Of a stretch of 21,720 nucleotides of DNA, positions 6,988-14,387 are shown piece after piece. The stretch is from JACDAN01 sp035535195 (GTDB lineage Bacteria > Actinomycetota > Thermoleophilia > Gaiellales > Gaiellaceae), in contig DATLQK010000030.1 of the NCBI GenBank assembly GCA_035535195.1, positions 1-21,720 on the forward strand. Direction: 5' to 3'. Position numbers and translations under genes: made by a program. Below the pieces are notes generated by a model, which ran no database searches, was not told the origin of the DNA, and saw nothing but the letters and a program-made list of their open reading frames with translations. The first letter of the stretch is position 1. Each line of letters starts with the position of its first letter.

Positions 6988-8556
6988 CTAGGCGAGCGAG
7001 ATGAACCGGGCGTCGTCGAAGCCCTCGGCCCTCACTCGCTCGACGAGATCCTCCGGCGCCCGGCTGTCCACCGACAGCGCCATCAGGGCCTTGCCGCCGC
7101 GGCGGGTGCGGGAAACCGCCATGTTCGCGATGTTGACGCCGGCCTCTCCAAAGAGCGTCCCGACCCGGCCGATCACGCCCGGGATGTCGTCGTAGCGGAA
7201 GAAGACGAGCAGCGGCGCGAGCTCCATCTCGAGCTCGAACCCGAGGGCGCTCACCAGCCATTGGCGGTTGTCGCGGCCGATCGTCGTTCCGGAGACGCGC
7301 ACGTCGCCGACCTCGACACGCACGAGGTTGGTGAAGTCGCGGCAGGTCCGGCGGCGCTGCTCGACGACCTCGATCCCGAGCTCCTCCGCGAAGACGGGTG
7401 CGTTGACGTAGTTGACCGGCTGTTCGAAGCGGCCCTCGAAGACGCCGTTCAGGGCGGCCGCCGTCAGCAGGCGTGTGTCGTAGTCGGCGAGGTTTCCGTA
7501 GAACGTGACCTCGATGTGCTCTGCGCGGCCGCCCGCGAGCTCCATCGCGAGCCGTCCGAGCTTCGCGGCGAGCGGCACGTACGGGCCGAGCACCTCGAGA
7601 TCCTCCGGGCGGATCGAGGGGATGTTGACGGCGTTCGAGACGAGCTCGCCCGCCAGCGCGGCCGCGACCTGCTCGGCGACGATCATCCCCGCCCGGTCCT
7701 GCGCCTCCTCGGTCGAGGCGGCCAGGTGCGGCGTGACGACCACGTTGTCGAGCTCGAGCAGTGGCCCCGCGTACGGCTCGTCGGAGAACACGTCGAGCGC
7801 GGCGCCGGCGAGCTTGCCGGAGCGGAGCGAGTCGACCAGCGCGCCCTCGTCGATCAGCTCGCCGCGGGCGGCGTTGACGACTCGCGCGCCGTCGGGCATG
7901 CGCGCGATCGCCTTCGCGTTCAGGAACCCCTTCGTCTCCGGTGTTAGCGGGAGGTGAAGCGTGAGGAATTCCGCGACGTCGAGCACGTCGTCGGCGGTCT
8001 CGGCCTTCTCCGCGCCCAGCTCGCGGAACCGGTCGCGCGAGACGAACGGGTCGTAGGCGACGACGCGCATGCCGAGGCCGATCGCGCGCCGGGCGACCTG
8101 CTGTCCGATCCGGCCGAAGCCGAGGACGCCCAGCGTCTTGCCCTCCAGCTCGATCCCTCCGTGCGCGGAGCGCTCCCAGCGTCCCTCCTTCAGTGCGGCA
8201 TGCGCCTGCGGGATGTTCCGGACGAGCGCCACGAGGAGCCCGATCGCATGCTCGGCGGCCGAGACGACGGTGGATTCCGGCGCGTTCGCGACGACGATCC
8301 CGCGCCGGGTCGCGGCCTCGACGTCGACGTTGTCGACGCCCACTCCCGCGCGCCCGATCACCTTCAGGCGGTCGGCGCGCTCGATCAGATCGCCGGTGAG
8401 CTGCGTCCCGGAACGGATCACGATCGCGTCGTAGTCGCCGATCCGTTCCTCGAGCGGGAGCTTGCCGTTCACGTCCACGTCGAACCGCTCCCGCAGAAGC
8501 TCGATCCCGGCCTCGGCGATCGGCTCGCGGACGAGGACGCGCGGCTTGTCAGTCAT
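6988..8556 (-). CDS. serA: D-3-phosphoglycerate dehydrogenase (long form with ASB and ACT domains)
   Basis: 522 residues, the long form of SerA as in Mycobacterium. It oxidises 3-phosphoglycerate to 3-phosphohydroxypyruvate with NAD, the first step of serine synthesis. Domains: substrate domain 1-100 and after 285; Rossmann domain with VLGFGRIGQQVA (Gly146-Gly151) and Asp169 for NAD; catalytic triad Arg231 (NAARGELID), Glu260 (VFSDEPY) and His277 (TPHLAAST); an allosteric substrate-binding region at about 305-435; and a C-terminal ACT domain from about 448 (FRYDDIPGVIGRVGTLFGEAGVNIANM), known to bind serine as feedback inhibitor. Start ATG 8556; there is only a weak SD. It lies 151 bases after the class V aminotransferase gene on the same strand. 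Confidence 0.97.
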   Translation of the reverse strand: MTDKPRVLVREPIAEAGIELLRERFDVDVNGKLPLEERIGDYDAIVIRSGTQLTGDLIERADRLKVIGRAGVGVDNVDVEAATRRGIVVANAPESTVVSAAEHAIGLLVALVRNIPQAHAALKEGRWERSAHGGIELEGKTLGVLGFGRIGQQVARRAIGLGMRVVAYDPFVSRDRFRELGAEKAETADDVLDVAEFLTLHLPLTPETKGFLNAKAIARMPDGARVVNAARGELIDEGALVDSLRSGKLAGAALDVFSDEPYAGPLLELDNVVVTPHLAASTEEAQDRAGMIVAEQVAAALAGELVSNAVNIPSIRPEDLEVLGPYVPLAAKLGRLAMELAGGRAEHIEVTFYGNLADYDTRLLTAAALNGVFEGRFEQPVNYVNAPVFAEELGIEVVEQRRRTCRDFTNLVRVEVGDVRVSGTTIGRDNRQWLVSALGFELEMELAPLLVFFRYDDIPGVIGRVGTLFGEAGVNIANMAVSRTRRGGKALMALSVDSRAPEDLVERVRAEGFDDARFISLA

Positions 8557-8604
8557 TTGACGGTGACCTGGGCCGTCGCTGGTGGTGCGAGGCCGGAGGG
8601 CACA

Positions 8605-8617
8605 GTGTTGCCAACAC
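8605..8617. promoter_or_regulatory. Perfect 13-base palindrome upstream of serA (candidate operator)
   Basis: GTGTTG-C-CAACAC, perfect arms of 6 around a single base, lies 49-61 bases before the serA start in the gap after the aminotransferase gene. Its size and place fit a dimeric repressor or activator site. No second copy is seen in the window and no -35/-10 pair is evident next to it, so function is inferred only from symmetry. Confidence 0.35.
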
Positions 8618-8664
8618 GGGCCTGGAGAGCCTCGCGCCGCCCAGCGGCGGCAGGCAGCGGCGGA

Positions 8665-8681
8665 GCCGGGCTACGCCCGGC
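8665..8681. repeat. GC-rich hairpin in the aminotransferase-serA gap
   Basis: GCCGGGC-TAC-GCCCGGC: perfect 7-base arms and a 3-base loop, 26 bases after the aminotransferase stop as read on the minus strand. There is no T tract, so it is not a standard intrinsic terminator. It could protect the upstream message's 3' end, cause pausing, or be part of a longer leader before serA. Confidence 0.45.
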
Positions 8682-8707
8682 GGGAGCCGTTGCCGGCCAG
8701 GGCGCCG

Positions 8708-9859
8708 TCACACTCGCGTGTGTTCGAACGCTTCCAGCGCCGCGGTGATGGCGACGCCGCGCTCGATGTCGGCGCCCAGCTCGGCGAGGACGAGCTCGAC
8801 GCCGGCGAGGGCCGTCGTGATGTCGAAGACGTCGTAGTAGCCGATGTGGCCGATGCGGAAGATCTTCCCCTTGAGCGGGCCCTGGCCAGGCGCAAGCACG
8901 ATGCCGTGGCGGTCGCGCAGGGTCTGGACGAGCTCGCCTGAGTCGATCCCGTCGGGGGCGTTGATCGCGGTGACGACGGCGGAGCGGTCGTCGTCCGGGG
9001 AGAAGAGCTCCAGCCCCATCGCCTTGACCCCGGCGCGGCAGGCCCGGCCGAGACGAGCATGGCGCTCGAACGCAGCCTCGAGCCCCTCCTCGAGCAGAAG
9101 GCCGAGCGCCACCTCGAGGCCGACCACCACCGAGACGGCCGGCGTGAAGGCGGGATCGAACTGGTTCTGCCGGTCGCGGGTCTGCGTCCAGTCGAAGTAG
9201 TAGCGCGAGGCCGCGCCTCGCTCCACCGCTGCCCATGCGTCGGCCGAGACCGAGACGGTCGCGAGGCCCGGCGGCGTCATCAGCGCCTTCTGCGAGCCCG
9301 AAATCACGGCGTCGAGCCCCCAGGCGTCGGTCTCGACCGGCACGGCGCCGAGGCTGGAGACCGCGTCGACGACGACGAGCGCGCCGGCGTCCTTGGCGAC
9401 CGCGGCGAGCGCCTGCACGTCGGCGACGACGCCCGTCGACGTCTCCGAGTGGGTCGCGAAGACGACCTTCGCGCCGCCCAGCTCGCCGAGGCGCGACGCC
9501 AGATCCTCCGGCAGCGGCGCCTCGCCCCAGTCGTAGGCGACGGCGTCGACCTCGCAGCCGAAGTTCCGGGCCATTTCGATCCAGCGCTCGCCGAAGTGCC
9601 CGGCCGAGACGACGACGGCTCGGTCGCCGGGTCTCGTCAGGTTCGAGATCGCCGACTCCATGCCGCCGGTTCCCGACGCCGTGTAGACGAGGACGTCGCC
9701 GTCGGTGCGGTAGACCTCGTGTAAGCGGTCGAGGCAGCGCTCGAAGATCGCGCGGAAATCGGAGCTGCGGTGGTGGAGGATCGGGCGGCTCACCGCTTCG
9801 AGCACCTCCGGCGGCACCGGCGTCGGCCCCGGGGTGAAGAGGTACCGCTTCTCCGCCAC
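8708..9859 (-). CDS. Class V PLP aminotransferase (alanine/serine-glyoxylate or phosphoserine type)
   Basis: 383 residues. It starts with the class V signature KRYLFTPGPTPVPPEVLEAV and carries TASGTGGMESAISNL at 60-74 (PLP phosphate grip), DAVSSLGAVPVE with Asp165, and SGSQKALMTPPGLA with the PLP lysine at Lys191. The C-terminal QGPLKGKIFRIGHIGYYD is typical of the alanine-glyoxylate/serine-pyruvate group. Placed directly before serA, it most likely serves as the phosphohydroxypyruvate (phosphoserine) aminotransferase, as non-SerC class V enzymes do in some lineages; serine-glyoxylate exchange is the alternative. GTG 9859 matches the family start; the open frame to 10042 adds 61 residues of unrelated sequence. 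SD is poor: GAGG sits very close, and an AAGGAG is about 24 bases upstream. Confidence 0.92.
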   Translation of the reverse strand: MAEKRYLFTPGPTPVPPEVLEAVSRPILHHRSSDFRAIFERCLDRLHEVYRTDGDVLVYTASGTGGMESAISNLTRPGDRAVVVSAGHFGERWIEMARNFGCEVDAVAYDWGEAPLPEDLASRLGELGGAKVVFATHSETSTGVVADVQALAAVAKDAGALVVVDAVSSLGAVPVETDAWGLDAVISGSQKALMTPPGLATVSVSADAWAAVERGAASRYYFDWTQTRDRQNQFDPAFTPAVSVVVGLEVALGLLLEEGLEAAFERHARLGRACRAGVKAMGLELFSPDDDRSAVVTAINAPDGIDSGELVQTLRDRHGIVLAPGQGPLKGKIFRIGHIGYYDVFDITTALAGVELVLAELGADIERGVAITAALEAFEHTRV

Positions 9860-9952
9860 TGCCTCGGAGGCTAGCGCCTGGTGCTCCTTCAAGTGATGCC
9901 GCCGAGTCTCTGGGTCGTGAGCACCAAGCCAGGGTGTGCACTCCGACGAGTC

Positions 9953-9968
9953 CAGGCTAATCAGCCTG
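9953..9968. repeat. Short hairpin in the divergent promoter region
   Basis: CAGGCT-AATC-AGCCTG, perfect 6-base arms with a 4-base loop, in the 196-base gap between the divergent aminotransferase (start 9859) and 7-TM (start 10056) genes. It lies in the probable 5' leader of the aminotransferase. It may be an RNA hairpin or an operator. No match to a riboswitch class that I know. Confidence 0.4.
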
Positions 9969-10055
9969 AGCGAGGAGGAGGGCGCAGCCTGGCGCCGCGT
10001 GATCACGGGCCAGAGTCCGGCATGCATTGCCTGGAGGGGCACTAGGGTCGATGGC

Positions 10056-10697
10056 GTGGAAACGCTGACCGCGTTCGGGGCCGCGCTGCTCGCGCTCCGG
10101 CTCTCCGGACTGCTCTTCGGCCGCTGGCGGGCACGGCGGGCGCCGGAGCTCGCCGCCTGGGGCGCGTCGCTCCTCTGCTACGCGGCGGCGTCGGGCGCGC
10201 TCGCCTACGGCGCGGCGGCCGGCTGGAACGACGACGCGTTCCGCGTCTATTACCTCTTCGGCGGCCTCCTGACCGCTCCGCTGCTCGGTGCGGGGTCGCT
10301 GCTGCTCGAGCGAAGGCGGTGGGTCGTGCCCGTCGTGCTCCTCTACGTCGGGCTCGCCGTCGGCGTGATGCTCTCGGAGCCGCTGACGGCGCAGGTCGCG
10401 GGAGACGCGATTCCGAAGGCGCAAGAGCACCTCGACTACGTGCCGGCCCGGGTGCTCGCCATCGTCGCGAACGTCGCGGGCACGTTTGCGGTCGTCTTCG
10501 TGGCAATCCGCTCGATCCGGCGCCGACCGCTCGGAATGGGGCTGATTCTGGCCGGTGTCGCCGTTGCCGCCCTGGGCAGCGCGCTCGCCGGTCTGGGAAC
10601 GGCTCAAACAGCGGCTTTCTCAGCGCTTGGTGTGGTTTTTCTTTACGGAGGTTTTACGGTTTCCAGCGGAAAATCGCGGCGCATGTTGCCTTCGTAG
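10056..10697 (+). CDS. Seven-helix integral membrane protein, function unknown
   Basis: 213 residues, almost entirely hydrophobic, with seven likely membrane helices: TLTAFGAALLALRLSGLLF; AAWGASLLCYAAASGALAYG; VYYLFGGLLTAPLLGAGSLLL; VVPVVLLYVGLAVGVML; VLAIVANVAGTFAVVFVAI; GLILAGVAVAALGSALAGL; AAFSALGVVFLYGGFTV. The loops are short and basic on one side (FGRWRARR, RSIRRRP). There are no catalytic or transport motifs that I recognise, and it is not attached to a kinase or cyclase domain. Start GTG 10056 has AGGG 8 bases upstream; the frame is open from 9936, but that part is not protein-like. The last ~60 coding bases are unusually T-rich, and the stop overlaps the candidate promoter of the next gene. 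Confidence 0.78.
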   Translation: METLTAFGAALLALRLSGLLFGRWRARRAPELAAWGASLLCYAAASGALAYGAAAGWNDDAFRVYYLFGGLLTAPLLGAGSLLLERRRWVVPVVLLYVGLAVGVMLSEPLTAQVAGDAIPKAQEHLDYVPARVLAIVANVAGTFAVVFVAIRSIRRRPLGMGLILAGVAVAALGSALAGLGTAQTAAFSALGVVFLYGGFTVSSGKSRRMLPS

Positions 10698-10715
10698 ACG
10701 CGGTCCTCTGATAAG
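10686..10715 (+). promoter_or_regulatory. Candidate sigma-70 type promoter for the lysozyme-like gene
   Basis: TTGCCT (10686-10691), an 18-base spacer, then GATAAG (10710-10715). The expected start of transcription is near 10722. It overlaps the end of the 7-TM gene and would give a leader of about 120 nt before GTG 10844. The boxes are moderate matches, so this is a candidate only. Confidence 0.45.
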
Positions 10716-10720
10716 AAGTG

Positions 10721-10843
10721 CCGGCGCAAGGGCGTCGGACACGCCCGGAAGCGGATAAACGGAGCCTCGGGGCTCAGGAAGCGCGGACTGCGGCACCGCT
10801 CCCGCGCTTTGGGCCCAGGCGCTGAACCAAGGGGGAGAACCTC
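10721..10843 (+). promoter_or_regulatory. Structured 5' leader of the Rpf/lysozyme-like gene (unidentified cis-element)
   Basis: Three hairpins in a row: 10730-10746 (GGGCGT/ACGCCC, loop of 5), 10762-10775 (GAGCC/GGCTC around TCGG) and 10779-10809 (AAGCGCGG/CCGCGCTT, 8 perfect pairs, with a small inner stem). The strings GGAAGCGGA and GGAAGCGCGGA repeat on either side of the second hairpin. The SD GGGGGAG follows at 10831-10837. In actinobacteria, Rpf- and lysozyme-type genes often sit under the c-di-AMP riboswitch (ydaO/yuaA). I could not find that riboswitch's GGGTGAA-type core here, so I leave the class open. Confidence 0.5.
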
Positions 10844-11392
10844 GTGCGTCACGTCATCCGGGCGGCTGTCGTCGCGGCCGCGCTCATAGGGCTTTTCGCC
10901 GCCGCCGAGCCGACGGCCGACGCCGGTTCGCAGACCCGCGCGATGCCCGACGGCACGAAGATCGTCCGGAAGATCCGTCGCTACCAGCGGGCGACGTGGC
11001 GCTGGCAGCGCCTGATGGGTGTCCCGAAGACACCGAGCCGCGCCCGCTTTCTCCAAACACGGGATTTCGAGTACCGCGTGCACGTGATGCACCAGTGGCG
11101 CCGCCGCGCGATCCGCGCGAGAGCCCGCGCGCACAACCCGCCGCATGAGCTCGCCTGGCGCTGCATCCAGCGCTACGAGGGAGCGTGGAAGGACGAGTCG
11201 GATCCGTACTGGGGCGGGCTGCAGATGGACCGCTCATTCATGCGGCACTACGCGCCGCGCCACCTCCTGCGGCGTGGCTGGGCGAACCGCTGGTCGCCGA
11301 TCGAGCAGATGTGGGTCGCGGAGCGGGCGCTCCGCGCCGGCCGGAGCTTCTACCCATGGCCGCACACCGCTCGGATCTGCGGCCTGCTCTAG
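10844..11392 (+). CDS. Secreted Rpf/transglycosylase-like (lysozyme-fold) cell-wall protein
   Basis: 182 residues. Signal peptide MRHVIRAAVVAAALIGLFAA with a likely cut after ADA (about residue 27). A basic middle region (KIVRKIRRYQRATWRWQRLM, RRRAIRARARAHN) leads to the C-terminal domain at about 100-182: LAWRCIQRYEGAWKDESDPYWGGLQMDRSFM. This matches the Rpf/SLT pattern W..(C)...E....(Y)(Y/W)GGLQ, where the Glu in QRYEGAW is the likely catalytic acid; Cys residues in WRCIQ and RICGLL may pair. Such proteins cut peptidoglycan glycan strands and aid growth or resuscitation. Start GTG 10844 has a strong SD (GGGGGAG, 6-base spacing). It lies after a structured leader and is followed after 16 bases by the MGRGD gene. 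Activity is inferred. Confidence 0.82.
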   Translation: MRHVIRAAVVAAALIGLFAAAEPTADAGSQTRAMPDGTKIVRKIRRYQRATWRWQRLMGVPKTPSRARFLQTRDFEYRVHVMHQWRRRAIRARARAHNPPHELAWRCIQRYEGAWKDESDPYWGGLQMDRSFMRHYAPRHLLRRGWANRWSPIEQMWVAERALRAGRSFYPWPHTARICGLL

Positions 11393-11408
11393 GTAGTCTG
11401 CGCGGCCG

Positions 11409-11561
11409 ATGGGACGCGGAGACAGACCGAGGGTGCGGTGGGCGCGCGACCGCCAGCGGAAGAAGAAGGCCCGCCTGAAGGCAGCCAACTCGCCGCAGGA
11501 GCAGCCGAAGGCTGCAGCGCCGCGCCGGCGCCGCTCCACGAAGTCCTCTAGCTCGAGCTGA
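11409..11561 (+). CDS. Small basic protein, MGRGD type, 50 residues
   Basis: 50 codons: MGRGDRPRVRWARDRQRKKK, then ARLKAANSPQ, a Pro/Ala/Lys linker, PRRRRSTK and a run of five Ser before TGA. About a third of residues are Arg or Lys. The MGRGDR start resembles small ribosome-associated proteins of the THX (bTHX) kind (MGKGDRRTRRGKI), and short MGRGD-initiated basic proteins occur in other actinobacteria. I infer an RNA- or ribosome-binding role only from charge and this N-terminus. ATG 11409 has a weak AGGTAG upstream and lies 16 bases after the lysozyme-like gene, so both may share a transcript. Its end overlaps gatB by 14 bases tail to tail. Confidence 0.62.
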   Translation: MGRGDRPRVRWARDRQRKKKARLKAANSPQEQPKAAAPRRRRSTKSSSSS

Positions 11562-12981
11562 GCTTCGCCCGCACGAGCTCGCTCACGACCCGCGGGTCGG
11601 CCTTGCCACGGGTCTCCTTCATCACCTGGCCGACGAAGAAGCCGAGCAGGCCCTCCTTGCCGCCGCGGTAGGCCTCGACCTGACCCGGATTGGCGGCCAG
11701 GATCCGCTCGACGATCGGCTCGAGCTCCGAGGTGTCGGCGACCATTCCGTCGCCGAGGTACCGCTCGGCCGAGAAGCCGGGGTCGCCGCTCGCCGCGAGC
11801 GCCTCGAGGAACCGGTCGCGCGGGATCTGCGAGCGCGCCTCGATCAGCTTCGCGAGCTCTCCGGCGTTCGCGGCCGCGGGATCGACGCCTGATGCTGCGA
11901 ACTGGTTCATGAGTACGTTCGCGACGCCGCGCCGATTCTCCCCGGGGACCGCCTCGTAGAGCCGGTCGCGCCCGCTCGTGACGAGGTCGGTCGCGAGCTC
12001 GTGATCGAGGTCGGCGGCCAACCGGCTGATCCGCGCCCCCGGCGACTCCGGCAGCTCGCCGCGAAGCTGCTCGACGAGCTCCCGGGACGGCTCGATCGGA
12101 ACGAGGTCCGGCTCGGGCAGGTAGCGGTAGTCCTGCGCCTCCTCCTTCGAGCGCAGCGGCGGCGCCGACTCGGCACCCGGATCGAAGTGCAGCGTCTCCT
12201 GCTCGACCTCGCCGCCCGCCTCGTAGACCGAGATCTGCCGCTCGACCTCCCGCTGGATCGCCTTCGCCGCGAACGCAAACGAGTTCAGGTTCTTGAGCTC
12301 GGTTCGGGTCCGCAGCTCGTCCGAGCCCTCCGGTCGCACCGAGACGTTCACGTCGAACCGCAGCGAGCCCTTCTCCATCTCGGCGTCGGAGATGCCGAGC
12401 TCCACGATCGTCTGCCGGAGCAGCTGGAGGAACCGCCGCGCCTCGTCGGCCGAGTGAAGATCCGGCTGCGTGACGATCTCGACGAGCGGCGTCCCGGCGC
12501 GGTTGAAGTCGACGAGCGTCGCTGTCGCTCCCCCGATCCGTCCCGCCGCGCTGCCGAGGTGCACGTTCTTCGCCGCGTCCTCCTCGAGGTGTGCGCGGAC
12601 GATCCCCACCGCACCGTCGCCGTCCGGCCCCGGCACGACCAGCCGGCCGTTCAGGCAGAGCGGCTCGTCGTACTGGGAGATCTGGTAGCCCTTCGGGTTG
12701 TCCGGATAGAAGTAGTTCTTCCGGTGGAAGACGGCGTGCTCGGCGATCTCGCACTCGAGCGCGAGACCGAGCTTGATCGTCCACTCGATCGCCTTCTCGT
12801 TCGGCACCGGGAGCGTCCCCGGATGCGCGAGGCAGACGGGACACGTCTGCGAGTTCTCCGGCTCGAAGTAGGCGACCTCGCAGCGGCAGAACATCTTCGT
12901 CCGCGTCTTCAGGTGGATGTGGATCTCCAGCCCGATCACCGATTCCCACCTCACGTCCCTGGCCGCTTGAGGAAAGCTCAT
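11548..12981 (-). CDS. gatB: Asp-tRNA(Asn)/Glu-tRNA(Gln) amidotransferase subunit B
   Basis: 477 residues, normal GatB length. It is the kinase and tRNA-binding subunit that activates Glu or Asp on misacylated tRNA with ATP. Visible motifs: VIGLEIHIHLKTRTKMFCRCE, the Cys4 zinc cluster (FCRCE at about 31-35 with TCPVCLAHPGTLPVPN), KNYFYPDNPKGYQISQYDEPL, FNRAGTPLVEIVTQPDL and the DYRYLPEPDL block. The tail domain (GatB/YqeY, residues about 325-477) ends GLLGFFVGQVMKETRGKADPRVV, the usual C-terminus. ATG 12981 overlaps the gatA stop as ATGA. The 3' end overlaps the convergent MGRGD gene by 14 bases around a short AGCTCGAGCT palindrome. Confidence 0.97.
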   Translation of the reverse strand: MSFPQAARDVRWESVIGLEIHIHLKTRTKMFCRCEVAYFEPENSQTCPVCLAHPGTLPVPNEKAIEWTIKLGLALECEIAEHAVFHRKNYFYPDNPKGYQISQYDEPLCLNGRLVVPGPDGDGAVGIVRAHLEEDAAKNVHLGSAAGRIGGATATLVDFNRAGTPLVEIVTQPDLHSADEARRFLQLLRQTIVELGISDAEMEKGSLRFDVNVSVRPEGSDELRTRTELKNLNSFAFAAKAIQREVERQISVYEAGGEVEQETLHFDPGAESAPPLRSKEEAQDYRYLPEPDLVPIEPSRELVEQLRGELPESPGARISRLAADLDHELATDLVTSGRDRLYEAVPGENRRGVANVLMNQFAASGVDPAAANAGELAKLIEARSQIPRDRFLEALAASGDPGFSAERYLGDGMVADTSELEPIVERILAANPGQVEAYRGGKEGLLGFFVGQVMKETRGKADPRVVSELVRAKLSSS

Positions 12982-14387
12982 GCGAGCCTCGCGGGGACGT
13001 AGTCGAAGCCGATCGCACGCTCCAGCGCGTGCCCCACGTGGAAGAGCATGTTCTCGGCGAACTGCGGCCCGATCAGCTGGAAGCCCGCCGGGAGGCCGTC
13101 CGACAAACCCGACGGGATCGACAGCCCCGGGAGCCCGGCCATGTTGGACGGGATCGTCAGCACGTCCGAGAGGTACATCGCGAGCGGGTTCTCGGCCTTC
13201 TCGCCGATCTTGAACGCCACCGTCGGCGAGGTCGGCGAGACGAGAACGTCGAAGTCGCGGAAGGCGGCGGCGTGCTCCTGCGCGATCACGGTCCTCACCT
13301 TCTGGGCCTGCCCGTAGTAGGCCTCGTAGTAGCCGGCCGACAGCGCGTACGTTCCGAGCATGATCCGCCGCTTGGGCTCGTCACCGAACCCGGCGTCGCG
13401 TGTCCTGTCGTACATCTCGCGGACGCCGGCGCCGGGGACGCGCAGGCCGTAGCGCACGCCGTCGTAGCGCGCGAGGTTCGACGACGCCTCCGACGGCGCC
13501 ACGAGGTAGTAGCAGGCGAGCCCGTACTCGACCGACCTCGGCAGGGTCGTCTCCCCCACCTCCGCGCCGAGCTCGCGGCAGAGCTCGATCGTCCGCTCCG
13601 TCAGCTCCTTTACGCCCCGTTCGATCCCCTCGGCCTCGTTCAGCTCGCGCGGCACGCCGATGCGGACGCCGTTCAGGTCCTCGCGCTCGGGGAGCTCGAC
13701 CGGCTGGGGAAGCTCGACGGTGGTCGTGTCAGCGGGATCGCGCCCCGCCACGACCCTGTAGAGAAGGGCGTTGTCCCGAACCGTCTTGGTCATCGGTCCG
13801 ATCTGGTCGAGGCTCGAGGCGAAGGCGACGATGCCGGAGCGCGAGACCGTGCCGTAGGTCGGCCGGAGCCCGACGATCCCGCAGAGCGAGGCAGGCTGCT
13901 TGACCGAGCCGCCGGTGTCGGAGCCGAGCGCCCAGGGCGCGAGGCCCGCGGCGACCGCGGCGGCCGAGCCGCCCGACGAGCCGCCGGGCACGCACTCGGG
14001 ATCCCACGGGTTGCGGGTCGGCCCGAACGCCGAGTTCTCCGTGGACGACCCCATGGCGAACTCGTCCATGTTCGTCTTGCCGAGGAGCGACATCCCGGCC
14101 TCGCGGCAACGGGTCGCGACGGTCGCGTCGGCGACGGGGACGTAGCCGGAGAGGATCTTCGAGCCGGCGGTCGTCTCCACGCCGCGGGTGGAGATCAGGT
14201 CCTTGAACGCGATCGGGACGCCCTCGCCGTCCGCCTCCTCGACGGTACGTAGGTACGCGTTCAGCTCGCCGTCACGCTCGGCGATCGCGTCGAGGTAGGC
14301 GCGGTGCAGCTCGGCCGCAGAGAGCTCCTTCCGCTCGAGCAGCGCGGCGGCCTCCTCGGCCGTCAGGCGCAGCGTGTCGACCGTCAT
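12978..14387 (-). CDS. gatA: Asp-tRNA(Asn)/Glu-tRNA(Gln) amidotransferase subunit A
   Basis: 469 residues; the amidase subunit that frees ammonia from Gln for GatB. The Ser-cisSer-Lys triad is complete: Lys62 (IAFKDL), Ser137 (PGGSSGGSAAAV) and nucleophile Ser161 (GSDTGGSVKQPAS), with the same spacing as Staphylococcus GatA. The C-terminal blocks SPTSPTVAFKIGEK and IPSNMAGLPGLSIPSG complete the amidase signature. Start ATG 14387 overlaps the gatC stop as ATGA and its own stop overlaps gatB the same way, so the three subunits are probably translated in step. Presence of gatCAB implies that the organism makes Gln-tRNA, and perhaps Asn-tRNA, indirectly. Confidence 0.97.
   Translation of the reverse strand: MTVDTLRLTAEEAAALLERKELSAAELHRAYLDAIAERDGELNAYLRTVEEADGEGVPIAFKDLISTRGVETTAGSKILSGYVPVADATVATRCREAGMSLLGKTNMDEFAMGSSTENSAFGPTRNPWDPECVPGGSSGGSAAAVAAGLAPWALGSDTGGSVKQPASLCGIVGLRPTYGTVSRSGIVAFASSLDQIGPMTKTVRDNALLYRVVAGRDPADTTTVELPQPVELPEREDLNGVRIGVPRELNEAEGIERGVKELTERTIELCRELGAEVGETTLPRSVEYGLACYYLVAPSEASSNLARYDGVRYGLRVPGAGVREMYDRTRDAGFGDEPKRRIMLGTYALSAGYYEAYYGQAQKVRTVIAQEHAAAFRDFDVLVSPTSPTVAFKIGEKAENPLAMYLSDVLTIPSNMAGLPGLSIPSGLSDGLPAGFQLIGPQFAENMLFHVGHALERAIGFDYVPARLA

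Noticed and set aside
9860..10055. Possible T-box or SAM-type riboswitch before the class V aminotransferase
   Set aside because: Only one short hairpin is clear; no T-box TGGNACCGCG string or SAM riboswitch core is present on the minus strand.
10721..10843. Calling the leader a c-di-AMP (ydaO/yuaA) riboswitch outright
   Set aside because: The downstream gene type fits, but I cannot find the conserved GGGTGAA-type core or the CAGCTAACC-like block, so only an unclassified structured leader is claimed.
13029..14252. Long open frame antisense to gatA (and similar long antisense frames over serA, ilvE, gatB and HMG-CoA reductase)
   Set aside because: Arg/Asp/Val-rich text with no domain pattern, typical of the antisense shadow of a GC-rich gene.
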